From Sipunculus nudus (taxonomy: Eukaryota; Annelida; Sipuncula; Golfingiida; Sipunculidae): a DNA stretch of 64,000 bases. The notes beneath the pieces are model-generated. The model was not told the origin of the DNA. It did not search any database and worked only from the letters and a program-made list of their open reading frames with translations. The stretch is taken from NCBI GenBank assembly GCA_026874595.1, contig CM049322.1, positions 36,453,840 to 36,517,839 of the forward strand, written 5' to 3'. The stretch's first letter is position 1. The number at the start of each line of letters is the position of its first letter. The translations under genes were made by a program, and so were the position numbers. This document shows positions 12,166-23,200 of the stretch, in pieces.

Positions 12166-12389
12166 AATTTAAATATCATTCATAAATGTAAAATTCATGA
12201 ATTGTAGAGGTGTCTTAGGCAAGTGGACCTTCTTTTAGACCATTTACAGACTCGAAAACACAAATACCCTCCTTTGGCTTTCTAAAAAAAAAAAACAAGG
12301 GAAAAGTTGACCAGTTGAACAGATCTAGTATGTCCCCCGCCTATAATAATGTGCAAATAGCAAGAAAAGTTGTGAATACATACAATTTG

Positions 12390-12680
12390 AGATGGTCAAT
12401 GTCACACATATTCGAACTTGATGGCCTAGCTCTTAATGAGGTACGTCGAAGCTGCAAGTTTGGTGACTGTGCCTAAAATTCTTTTAGAGTTATTGGGTTA
12501 ACATCATATTTGTAATATCATCCCTGAGACACTGAAAAACGTGTCAAGGTCATCCATGTTCAAACTTGACCTAGCCCTTGATAAGGTGCATCAATGCTGC
12601 AAGTTTGGTGACAATACCTCAAACCTTTATGGAGTTATTGCATTAATATCATTTTAGCATTATCTCCACTGTGACCTTGA
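12390..12680 (+). repeat. Two ~150-bp degenerate repeats flanking the array
   Basis: Two units share CTGCAAGTTTGGTGAC and GAGTTATTG, with GTCAA and CCATGTTCAAACTTGACCTA. A third unit is at 14584-14720, beyond the 340-bp array, so the array looks embedded in an older repeat. Confidence 0.65.
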
Positions 12681-12839
12681 ACAAGTGACCCATGGGTCAT
12701 GACGCTCAGCTGACTGGGAAGAGATTCACAAAAGGAAATTTTATCATCTGAATGGTAGTATATACCCATTCAACTGAAGCATCAAACAGATTAACCAACA
12801 GGCCAAGATTGTGTCTGCATTTATATATATTTATAAAAT

Positions 12840-14490
12840 AGAGATAAAATGCGTAAACTTAAAAAAAATACAGGTGGCTCCACCAGTCTGCAGAACCAAT
12901 AAAAACACTTAATGGTCAATATACATGCAAAGAATCATTGTGATCTCTGCATTAGTTGTTCAGATACTTCAGCTTTTGTGTCAAATTTTCCATTATTCTG
13001 AGGGATACTTCAGAGTCCTATAGCTTGAAGGAAATGGGAAACAGAGACCTAATTTCAGGTTTCCACAGACACTTTTCATGGGCCTGCTTGCATGACAAGA
13101 ATGAAGGTTCAGGTTCAGTTGTTATTATTTGTACCCTGTTGACAGATAACCACATCTTAAAAGGTCTCAAAAATAGAGAAAAAAAATTCGTAAAAATTTG
13201 AAATAAATAGAGGTGGCGCACCCAGTCTGCAGAAACTGATGGAACACCTCATGATCAATATGTATGCGAAAAATCATGACCATCAGTGTTGTAGTCATTG
13301 AGATACTGCAGTTTTTGTATCAAATTTTACATTATTCTGGGGGGTATTTTGGAGCCATACAGCTTAAAGGATATGGGTAACAGAGACCTAATTTCAGGTT
13401 TCCATTTAGACTTTTCATGGGTCTCCCTGAGTGTCAAGAATGAAGATTTTATGTCCAGTTGTTATGATTTGTGCCCTGTTAACAGATGTTCATATCTTTA
13501 AAGGTCTCAAAAATTGAGAAAAAAATTCGTAAAAAAACCTGAACAAATACAGGTAGTGCCACCAGTCTGCAGAAACTGATGAAACACTTCATGATCAATA
13601 TCCATGCAAACAATTATGGTGATCTCTGCATTAGTTGTTCAGATACTTCAGCTTTTGTATAAATATTCCATTATTCTGAGCTGTACTTTGGAGTGCCATA
13701 GCTCAAAGGATATGGATAACAGAGACCTAATTACTGGTTTCCATGGAGACTTTTCATGGGTTTCTCACTGCGTCAAGAATGAAGATTCTAGGTCCAGTCT
13801 TTACGATTTGTGCCCTGTTAACAGATGTTCACATTTTTAAAGGTCTCAAAAATAGAGAAAACAATTCGTAAAGAATCGAAAAATACAGGTGGCACCACCA
13901 GTCTGCAGAAAATAATGAAACATCTCATGAACAATATGTATGCCAAAAATCATGACCATCAGTGATGTAGTTAATGAGATACTGAAGTTTTTGTATGAAA
14001 TTTTTGACTATTCTGGGGGGTAATTTGGGGCTCCATAGCTCGAAGGATATGGGTAACAGAGACCTAATTTCTGGTTTCCATGAAGACCTTTCATAGGTCT
14101 CTCAGTGTTTAAAGAATGAAAATTTTAGGTCCAGTCTTTATGTTTTGTGCCTTGTTAACAGATGTTCATATTTTTAAAGGTCTCAAAAATAGAGAAAAAA
14201 ATTCGTAAAAATTTGAAATAAATAGAGGTGGCGCACCCAGTCTGCAGGAACTGATGCAACATCTCATGATTAATATGTTTGCCAAAAATCATGATGTAGT
14301 TAATGAGATATTGAAGTTTTTGTATGAAATTTTTGACTATTCTGGGGGGTACTTTGGGGCCCCATAACTCAAAGGATATGGGTAACTGAGACCTCATTTC
14401 TGGTTTCCAAGGAGATTTTTCATGGACCTCTCAGAATGTCAAGTTACAAGTTTCCAGATCCAGCGGTTACGATTTGTGCCAGGTTAACGG
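12840..14490 (+). repeat. 336-340-bp tandem array, five units (A-B-A-B-B)
   Basis: The landmark AGTCTGCAG recurs at 12885, 13224, 13564, 13900 and 14239 (steps 339, 340, 336, 339). Each unit carries GGTCTCAAAAATAGAGAAA, AATTCGTAAA, a palindrome-like box (GGTGGCTCCACC, GGTGGCGCACCC, GGTAGTGCCACC, GGTGGCACCACC), GGATATGG and CAGAGACCT. Units 1 and 3 share GTGATCTCTGCATTAGTTG. Units 2 and 4 share CATGACCATCAGTG, and unit 5 has the same type with a small deletion there. This gives alternating variants. Confidence 0.9.
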
Positions 14491-14770
14491 ACCGATGGTA
14501 GGACAAACGGACAGCACGACAGACAGACAGACGGACGACGGGTGATCACTATAGCTCAGATGACTTACAGTCAGTTGAGCTAAAAATGAGTCTACGTCAT
14601 CTATGTTTGGACTTGCCTTAGCCCTTTATAAAGTGCATCAATGCTGCAATTTGGTGACTGAACCTCAAATTCTTTTTGAGTTATTGTGTTAACAAATGAC
14701 GGATGGACGGCTCGATGGACGGAAAGACAGACAGACGCTCAACATTTCTATGGATGCTCACCATTTAGAA
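14491..14770 (+). repeat. GACAGACAGACGGACG tracts and third 150-bp unit
   Basis: ACAGACAGACAGACGGACGA then GGGTGATCACTATAGCTCAG ends the array. Then comes a copy of the unit seen at 12.4-12.7 kb, followed by a second GGACGG/GACAGACAG tract at 14698-14736. Confidence 0.65.
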
Positions 14771-14779
14771 AAATGTAAA

Positions 14780-15155
14780 ATATATACAAAAATTATCAAT
14801 GCTGAAATTAGTAAAGACAATGTCACATATCTGTAGGACACTAGTAATTTTTGTAGACATTACCTTATTAGGTATTAGGTAAAAAAGCCACAGACCAGTG
14901 GCACTTAATGCATATAATCAGGCATCTGGAAGATGAAATATGTTATATGTGCAGATCTGCAGCAGTGCCACAAACAGAAATGATTAATTTCTTTTATAAA
15001 TTAACTTAAATCATTCTCCTAAACACTGTTTTGACAAAAGTTTTAAGCTTCCTTCTGTGACCATACATTGCTCAATATTCAAATTGTTCTTCTCTTCCTG
15101 TGCATATATCAGTTGGCAGCTATCATTCTAGTTTTCTCGAAATCATTCACTAGCT
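14780..15155. other. No recognisable feature
   Basis: AT-rich spacer between the array and SINE A. Confidence 0.5.
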
Positions 15156-15158
15156 GAA

Positions 15159-15586
15159 TAGCTTCTGATACTGGCTCAGGGGTAGAGCACAGAACTCAAA
15201 GCCGGGAGGTCTTAAATTCAAATTTCAGCTGAGGAACAACAAGATTTTCCTGGTCAGTCTCCATCCGGGGTGAGGGCTCTGCAGGCTTAATGGGAAGGCT
15301 GTGCCCACAGCCATGTATCACTCACAAACGAGTGCTTCTTTGGGGGTTCCTCTGGGTAATGACCCAGCAATGGGGATCACACACCCAGGACCTGCAGGTG
15401 CAGTAGACACTGGGCCTGGGAACACCATATAAAGCTGCATGAGGAAACAAAAATAACATGATAGGAAGCAAGTGCCCTGTCATATACTCCCCAACCAAAT
15501 GGAACTCTGCAGATGTACATACTCAGATTAAGAATTAGATAAGAGGTAGTGCATAAAAAATGGAGGCAGTTACCTCCACCAAAAAG
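15159..15586 (+). mobile_element. SINE A, second copy
   Basis: Same family as 9486-9924 in the opposite orientation: GGCTCAGGGGTAGAGCAC head, GCTCTGCAGGCTTAATGGG, ACCTGCAGGTGCAGTAGACA, and the end hairpin GGAGGCAGTTACCTCC. Box B has decayed (ATTCAAATTT), so this copy is older than the one at 9.5 kb. No clear target duplication was found. Confidence 0.85.
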
Positions 15587-15599
15587 GGATCTTAAAAAT

Positions 15600-16435
15600 A
15601 CATACACTAGCATTCATCATCTCTCTTCCCTCTATTGTACACTGCATCCTTTTGAATGGTGGAATACTCACTCTTGCTCACATTGTTTGATTCTACCAGG
15701 CTCTATTGTTAGAAATTGTGACACTATCAAACATGAATTATGTTCATAGCTTTATCAGAAGGCATTTTTGAGAGTACAATTATTTAGAAAAGTCATCATG
15801 CATGAACATTCAGACTATTACACAAATATGATTAGACATAACTGAAGCACATTTCTCAGATAATGAAAGAATCATTTAAGTTAGACTGAAATTAATGGGT
15901 TCAGGTTAATTACTAACCAAAAGACTGAAAAGAAGATAACTATTAAAATTAATGATTTGACATTACCCAGTTTCCTCAATTTCAATTTTAAACAGTTTAT
16001 GCTATAATCAATATTTTATGACAATTATCATGCCATTTAAGTAAATATCTTTGGTTCGTTTATAATTATAATGGTCTTCCTGGCCCTATAATGTAATACT
16101 GGTTGACTTGTTTGGAACTGATTGTAGAGGTCAAGAATAATAACAGCTCATGTCAGCATCTAAATTATTCAGTGAACTCGAGGTTTTGTAAAGTAGTACA
16201 TGTGTTTTATTGACTTAGGTGTCAGAGTACGAAATAAATATCACCAACCAGATCTTAATGAAGTCATTTTAACTAGTGGCCTTGAGCAAGGCAACATTCT
16301 CATAGTGGGTATTATTTTATTTTTAATAATCACATTTACTAGTTGTATGCCTATTAATCAATTATATCTATGATTGGTAGTTTGCTTTCATAATCGAGTA
16401 AATTAGTTACATTTTTGCATTATTGATTAAAATAA
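15600..16435. other. No recognisable feature
   Basis: AT-rich spacer before the TIR element. Confidence 0.5.
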
Positions 16436-16443
16436 ATTATGCA

Positions 16444-16469
16444 TACCGTAGATCCGCGTTTCGCCGCCG
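16444..16469 (+). repeat. Left terminal inverted repeat of the 1.57-kb element
   Basis: A 26-base TIR that pairs with 17985-18010 with a single mismatch (C/T at position 19). Confidence 0.85.
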
Positions 16470-17043
16470 TGGCCATAAAATAAGACTTACAGCCGAAAAT
16501 CCCGACTAATATTTATCGACAAGGGATGCGGCTATAAAACGCAGGTTAGGCTGAATTCAAACATGTACAAGAGACTCGACGCCCGCCGAGGGGCAATGGT
16601 CGATAATAAGCTGAGGAAGAAGTGAATACTGGGAACGTATATTTAATGATACTGCAGATTTGTATATTAATTTTATTGATTATTAATTTTATAAAATGTA
16701 AAATTGATATTTTAAACAGGCTTATATGTATTATAAAACTTTTCTGAGTAAGTCATAAACCACGGCAATTTTCACGCAATGATTGATAAAAGATCGATAT
16801 TCACTAGCCAAATTATGCATTCTATCCAGACTACCTAACGGTTGTACCTATATTTGAGTATGGCTGCAATATCGGTAAAACATTATTTTAAGATATTTCT
16901 TGAACATATAATTTATTTTAAAATAAACTGTAAAACAAAAGATAACCAAAGACCATACGTTCTTGGGCAGTTAAATTTCACGTTCAGGTACTTATTCGTT
17001 CATCAAATTGTCAATATATGGCACTCAAAGGTCATAACCTTAC

Positions 17044-17580
17044 CAGCTAGTTCCGTAATCTTTAAATATGGCATGTTTGCTAGCAGACGGTTCGGGCACC
17101 AGTGTGCATATATTATGATCAGCAGGACCCTGGGTGTACGCGTAAAGGTTCGACGCGGGATTCGCTTATTAAAAGGTTTTGTGAAGGTTGTTAATTGACC
17201 GACGTTGTATAGAGTGTAAATAAAAGCCATCATAAAGAGTACCGTTGGCTTTGATGTCCCATTGAAGTTTAATTAGACAGGGTAAAGGTGCAAGGTACAC
17301 CAAGGCCCTCAAGTTCCGTAATCATTTTCTGTTGCATCTTTTGCCGGTTGACGGTTCGGATACCATTTTGCATATATTATGATCAGCACAACCCGAGGTG
17401 TTCTGGAAATATGATCACCGACGCGGGTGTCGTTTATTTAAATGTTTTGTTGTTAAATGACCAACGATATATAATGTCTAAATAATGTTTAAATTACAGT
17501 CATCCCATATAATGCTTTGATGTCCCATTGAACTTTAATTAGTCAAGTTAAAGGCGCAAGATTCTCCGGCATTCAGTGAT
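17044..17580 (+). repeat. Internal direct duplication inside the TIR element
   Basis: Two diverged copies of about 260-270 bases. Both contain AGTTCCGTAATC, GACGGTTCGG, GCATATATTATGATCAGCA, CGACGCGGG, TTTGATGTCCCATTGAA and TTTAATTAG in the same order. The first copy starts near 17047 and the second near 17308. Confidence 0.75.
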
Positions 17581-17984
17581 GTGTCAAATTAATTTCGTGG
17601 CCCTACTAGGATTCGTCTTGGATGAGTCGTCATAAACTGAACAAATTGTGATCTATTCTAATCAGGTAGATCAGGCGGTTTAACAAATTAATAAAATTAA
17701 TTAATTAGCAAAGCCAAGCAACATACACAGTTGCAACTGTTTCCCAAAACTGTTATGCCTGACCGCATATCAGCATACGTACCGCAGCATTCCTAGCTGC
17801 AGCCTAGCGTTTAAGAAAAGAACCTTTTTTCGTTGTGTTCCCAAAACTTCCCATACCCCACCCGGCAATGGAACCTGGTGAGAATGTGGTGCGGCCATTA
17901 AGTAAGGTTTTGGGAATTTTTTACTCCACTGAAGGAGCCTTCCAGATATTTTACGAACATGGGGTGCGGCCATTAGACGACGTG

Positions 17985-18010
17985 CGGCGGCAAAACGCGG
18001 ATCTACGGTA
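17985..18010 (-). repeat. Right terminal inverted repeat of the 1.57-kb element
   Basis: Read on the minus strand this begins TACCGTAGATCCGCGTTT and then TGCCGCCG, matching the left end. Confidence 0.85.
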
Positions 18011-18014
18011 TGCA

Positions 18015-18550
18015 CACCAAAGCAGATCATATTTTCCAAATATACTATTCTCATTCTGTCTGAGATATAAGAAAGATGGGGTACACTACTAAATTGGTCA
18101 ATATTTTAGGTATGCTTGTATCTGGCAGATTTTCAAAATATACAGTAAATAAATTCATTGATTGACTAGAATATGGGCAGTTGACAAGCAACCACATGTA
18201 TCCTCCAAATCACAGAGGCATGGATAAAGTAAGGCATTGACTCCAAATTAGTGGCATCAGTGATGTCAATTAAACTCCTCATATATGTGATATGAGTAAT
18301 TTTTACCCAAAGCACAAGCACAGATGGACACCAGGCAAAAACAATTACAATTTAAATCCAATACATTGAACCAATCCTGGGAAATGAGCAGCTTTCACCA
18401 AAAGCAAATGTACATGTAGACGCCAAGCATAAACAATTGGTCAAGCTGGTACAAGAAAGCATGTGCTAGGGTGTCTGGAGCTCTCCAAAAATCTTTAACT
18501 TTAACTACATTCCAGGCAAGTAATCATAATAATAATTGTATCCTCTTATG
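18015..18550. other. Spacer between the TIR element and the LINE
   Basis: Contains AGATGGACACCAGGCAAAAA at about 18320, similar to AGATGGACACTAGGCAAAAA in the 278-bp array at 58.4 kb. Otherwise unassigned. Confidence 0.4.
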
Positions 18551-18966
18551 AACCATGTTATTATTGTAAAATTTGTAAAGTTTTAATTTGGAAAAAAATC
18601 AAAACTTTTGAAATATTTGGATTCATAAAATTACAAAAGAGTACTGTTCTCAAACATAATAGCCCCACCATTTTGGCTCCAAAATGCACCTGTTCTAGGT
18701 ACGAGTGCACTCTCTTTGGCAATCTGGTTCTATTCTTTGTGTTCAGTGCAAGTGCACTCCCTTTAGTCACTTTATTATTAGTGAGGCCCTCCAATATCAC
18801 CAGGGCAAGACACCAGCTGACCCATCAGGTTTGTTATTTTTTGTGTTATTGCTTGTCTAGAATATTGTGACATGTATTTATATATAATGTAATACTTATC
18901 AGCTTATTTGGGCCTGCTCAATCATTTTGTCATGAAATAATTAAATGTTTCTGAGTACATATTGGT

Positions 18967-19800
18967 ATGTCAGACTTTGATGATAGGAAGCGTCTAAGAT
19001 CAAATCTATCAAGCAGCTCCTCAGACTCTTCTATATTGTCTATTAAGAAAACAAAATATTTTCAGTCAGAGTTATTAAGTACTTGTGAGACAAAATCTGC
19101 AACCATGTCAGGCAAAGGAGTCAGTGAAAAGAAACTTGGTGAAATGTTGGACAAACTGAAAAATGACTTGAAAAAAGAATTTAAAACTCAGTTGGATGCT
19201 TATGTAGAAAAAATGGAAGGACGGGTGTTCGAACTGGAAAAACAAAATGAGTCCCTTTCAGCAAAAGTGTCACAATTAGAGCAAGACTATGCAAATTTAA
19301 AAATGGAATGTGTACAAACAAATAGGGAAGCTCAAGAGGCAAGAAAACATGCCATCAGTAATGAGCAGTACTCCCGAAAATCAAACTTAAAGATTATTGG
19401 ATTGCCTGAACATGATGCAGAAAATTGTAAAACCAATGTACATAAACTAATAACAGAAAAACTTAAAGTAGATGTGCCAGTTCACACAATTGATGCTGCC
19501 CACAGAGTTGGCAAGAAAAAATCAGGTAAACCAAGATCTATGATTGTTCGGTTCCAAAGCCGAGATGATAGAATGGCAGTTATTAAAGAGAGAAAGGCGC
19601 TGAAAAACACAGGTATCATTATTGTTGATGACCTTTGTAAAGAAATGCTAGAGGTATTCAACAGGGTTAAGAAAGATGAGAGAGTTAAAGCAGTATGGTC
19701 TTGGGATGGAAAGATTTTTGCTCAGAATAAAGAAGATTTAGAAAACATTGTACAAGTGAACTATGGAGATGATCTTGGCAACCTGTTCTCAAATCATTAA
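18967..19800 (+). CDS. LINE ORF1 protein (L1 ORF1p / Transposase_22 type)
   Basis: A 277-aa protein starting at an ATG just after AT-rich 5' UTR. Residues 1-50 are Ser/Lys-rich and low in complexity. Residues ~54-130 are a strongly charged coiled coil with heptad-like Leu, Val and Met. An RRM-like segment opens with YSRKSNLKIIGLPE (135-148), a signature of L1-type ORF1 proteins. The C-terminal part contains AHRVGKK (178-184) and a basic stretch around 190-215. Known L1 ORF1 proteins trimerise through the coiled coil, bind the element's RNA and act as nucleic-acid chaperones. That role is inferred here from domain order. The length is close to that of small L1/Tx1 ORF1 proteins. ORF2 follows 436 bases downstream, a long spacer for an L1. 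Confidence 0.9.
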   Translation: MSDFDDRKRLRSNLSSSSSDSSILSIKKTKYFQSELLSTCETKSATMSGKGVSEKKLGEMLDKLKNDLKKEFKTQLDAYVEKMEGRVFELEKQNESLSAKVSQLEQDYANLKMECVQTNREAQEARKHAISNEQYSRKSNLKIIGLPEHDAENCKTNVHKLITEKLKVDVPVHTIDAAHRVGKKKSGKPRSMIVRFQSRDDRMAVIKERKALKNTGIIIVDDLCKEMLEVFNRVKKDERVKAVWSWDGKIFAQNKEDLENIVQVNYGDDLGNLFSNH

Positions 19801-20236
19801 TCAGACTAGAAATATAATCAGTGACAATGTATTATGAATATAGATTAGTATCAGTTTATAGTTTGTCACCATTCTGATTTGAGAAAGGAATGCAAGAGAC
19901 TATAATTATATTGTATCTGTAGTATGTTTAATTCTCCACAGTTTATGCATTTAGAATTAAATGTAATTTGTGGGATAACACATCTTTTCATTTAAACCTT
20001 TTATGTTTAATAAAGGAGTGAAAATATTTTTATAGTAAATAAATCAAGTAGGCCCAAAAGGGTATTTTGGTAAAAAAATTATTCAAGAATGTCTGTTGTG
20101 TCTCAATGTGTTTATTCATGTAATGAATTCTCTGTCTACTCGTGTTTTATTCATGTAACAAGTAACTGTATTAATGCCACAAAAAGTGAAGGTCTCTCAA
20201 GTGCAATGGCAACAATGGTAAGGAAAGAAATGGATC
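19801..20236 (+). other. LINE inter-ORF spacer
   Basis: 436 AT-rich bases between ORF1 and ORF2. They hold many stops and a short ATG-initiated frame from about 20199 that runs out of register into the ORF2 start. No separate gene is visible. Confidence 0.6.
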
Positions 20237-23200
20237 GTGGTATCATATAATTGTTCAGATAATATCATTAATATTGTGTCATTGAATGTCAGAGGTTTAA
20301 GACAATATGAAAAAAGAAAGAAAATATTTAACTGGTTCTGTAAACAGGGTTGTCAAAATGGTATTGGGTTTATCCAAGAATCACACAGTGACTTAAAAAT
20401 TGTGAATAATTGGTCTAAGCAGTGGCGTGGGCAAGTTTATTTTTCACATGGTACATCAGCAAGCAGAGGTGTTATGATAATGATTGGAGAGAAAACAGAT
20501 TTTAAATTTGAACAGGTAACAGTTGATACTGATGGTAGATATATCCTATTAAAATGTATTATTCAAGAGTGCCACACTCTATTATGTAATATATATGCAC
20601 CAAACACAGAAATGGAACAGGTAGAGTATTTCCAAAAGCTGCATAATGAAATAAAAAAGATGGTACTTGATACTGACATAAGGCTAATTATAGGGGGTGA
20701 TTTTAATGTTTGTATGGATAAAATTGACACTGATGGTGAAAAACTGAAAGTAAAGTCTATTGAGCAAATACAGTCAATCATTGAAGAATTTGAGGTCATA
20801 GATATATGGAGGATAAGAAATCCTGATGTTAAAAGATATTCCTGGAGGCGATGGTTCCCCTTGACACAAAGACGACTAGATTATTTTTTAATTTCAAATA
20901 ACATTCAGCCATCTGTACAGTCTACCGATATTATTCCTTCAGTAGGTACAGACCATTCAGCTATTAATTTACAGTTACAAGTCTTAAATGAACATAAAAG
21001 AGGAAAGGGGTATTGGAAATTTAATAATTCTCTTTTACAGGATGAAGTGTATGTCAATGAGTTAAAAAATAAAATTTTTGCATGGAAAGAACTTTATTCA
21101 TATAATAATCCGGCAAGCCGCTGGGAATTTTTGAAATACAAAATAAGGCAATTCACAGTAGAATATTCTAAGTCAAAAGCTAAGGAAAGAAGATTAAATC
21201 AAGCCGCTCTTGAGGGTAAACTGAATGAATTAGAAAGAAAATTATGTGAACATCCGGGAGACTCAATAGTAACAGAGTATCAACAAGTAAAACAAGAGGT
21301 GGAAACTATGTATAATCATATAACTGAAGGAATAATAATTCGCTCAAGAGCACAGTGGAGAGAATATGGTGAAAGAAATTCTGCATATTTCCTGAACTTA
21401 GAAAAAAGAAATAAGGGCAAAACATCAGTACGAAAATTACTAAAAAGCAATAATGATGTATTAACCTCCCGAAGTGATATTCTAAATGAAATAAGAAATT
21501 TTTTTAAGCAACGTTTTACAAGGGTTTCTACTGTCACACCAGAACAATGTGAAAATTATTTAAGTAAAGTTAATATGCCAACTCTAACTAAAGAACATTC
21601 ATCCATGTGTGATGGTCCAGTGACACTGGATGAGATTTTTAATGCTGTTAAGTCTATGCCATCCAACAAATCACCTGGAAATGATGGTCTAAGTAAAGAA
21701 TTTTATATCCATTTTTTCCAAGATATTGGAAAAGACTTAGTATCATGTATGAATCACAATTTTATTGAATGTCAAATGACGGCAAGCCAAAAACAAGCAA
21801 TCATCACTTTATTAGAAAAACCAGGAAAAGACTCCAGGTTCATTAAGTCATGGCGCCCGATAAGTTTAATCAATGTAGATAGTAAAATACTCAGTCGGGT
21901 TTTGGTAAATAGGTTGAAGAAAATATTACCAGAGATAATTTCGCAAGAACAAAGTGCATTTATAAAAGGACGTTTTATTGGTGATCCCATCAGACTCATT
22001 GATGATATGTTGAGTTATTGCAAGCAAAGAATGGTACCAGGTATTATGTTTGCAGCGGATTTTGAAGCAGCCTTTGATTCAGTAGATCATGTATTTATGT
22101 TTAGTGTTCTAAAAAGGTTTGGATTTGGAGAAAATTTTATTTTATGGGTAAAAACAATGTATAACAAGTTGGAAAGTGCAGTTATTAATAATGGAGTTAC
22201 TACTCAGTATTTTTTAATAGAACGGGGTACACGTCAAGGTGACCCCCTTGCATGTTATTTGTTTTTACTTGTTGTCGAAATATTGGTACTTAAGATTCGT
22301 ACAAATAATAATGTCAAAGGAATAAAGGTCTATGACACAGAATTTAAAATGTGCATGTTTGCAGATGATACAACTTTTTTCATTCATGATGTAAATTCAT
22401 TTAAGGAACTTATCAAACTAATCAACATGTTTACAGAGTATTCCTCTTTAAAAGTTAATTACGATAAATCTGAGGCAGCTTGGTTAGGCAAAGATAGAAA
22501 CAGACAGGATAAACCCATAGAATGTAGATGGTTAGATTTGACTGTAAATGTCATAAGAATTTTGGGTATATACTTTTGTTATGATTCAGATATGGTTGTG
22601 GAGCAAAACTTCACAAGAATAAAAGAAAGAATTAAGAAAACTTTGAATGTATGGAAAACTCGTACACTGACAGTGTATGGAAGGGTTGAAATAGCTCGAT
22701 CACTTGTTTTATCTACAATATTGTATGTCTCTAATATGTGTGATCCTCCAAAGGGCTTCATTACTGAAGTACAAAGTATGATTAACTTATTTATATGGAA
22801 GGATAAAAAGCCTAAAGTTAAATATTGTACTGCTATCGGATCCTATGAAAAAGGTGGTCTTAAAGTTCCAGATGTAGAATCAATGTTAAAAGCCCAACGT
22901 GTATTATGGATAAAACGATTAATTACAGATAAAGATAAACCTTGGGTGAAGTTGGTGACAGGTTATCTACGTAAGATTGGTGGAGTAGCATTCATACGAT
23001 CAAACTTTGATATACAGAGGATCCCACTTTCCCTGCCAAATTTTTATAAATCATGCCTGTGTTCATGGGCTGAACTTTTCGATTGCTACCCTACAACTAA
23101 ATTTGAAGTATTATCACAAACATTGTGGAATAACAAACTATTTAATGTCAACAAAGCATCTTACTTTAACAAAAAATTGTCAGCGGCAGGGATAAATTAC

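Larger units (their letters stand above)
16444..18010. mobile_element. Non-autonomous DNA transposon with 26-bp TIRs
   Basis: The left end reads TACCGTAGATCCGCGTTT followed by CGCCGCCG. The reverse complement of the right end matches it over 26 bases with one difference. TGCA flanks both ends (16440-16443 and 18011-18014); it may be a 4-bp target duplication. A TA duplication with slightly shorter TIRs is equally possible. Inside are a direct duplication (from about 17047 and 17308) and subterminal repeats of GTGCGGCCATTA near 17890 and 17964. No transposase frame is visible. An open frame at 16842-17198 has no recognisable motif and is probably chance. The superfamily is not assigned. Confidence 0.85.

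Noticed and set aside
16842-17198. 118-codon frame inside the TIR element
   Set aside because: No DDE/D pattern or DNA-binding motif; it overlaps the internal non-coding duplication.
20563-22761. Antisense open frames across LINE ORF2
   Set aside because: Shadows of the real ORF2 frame.
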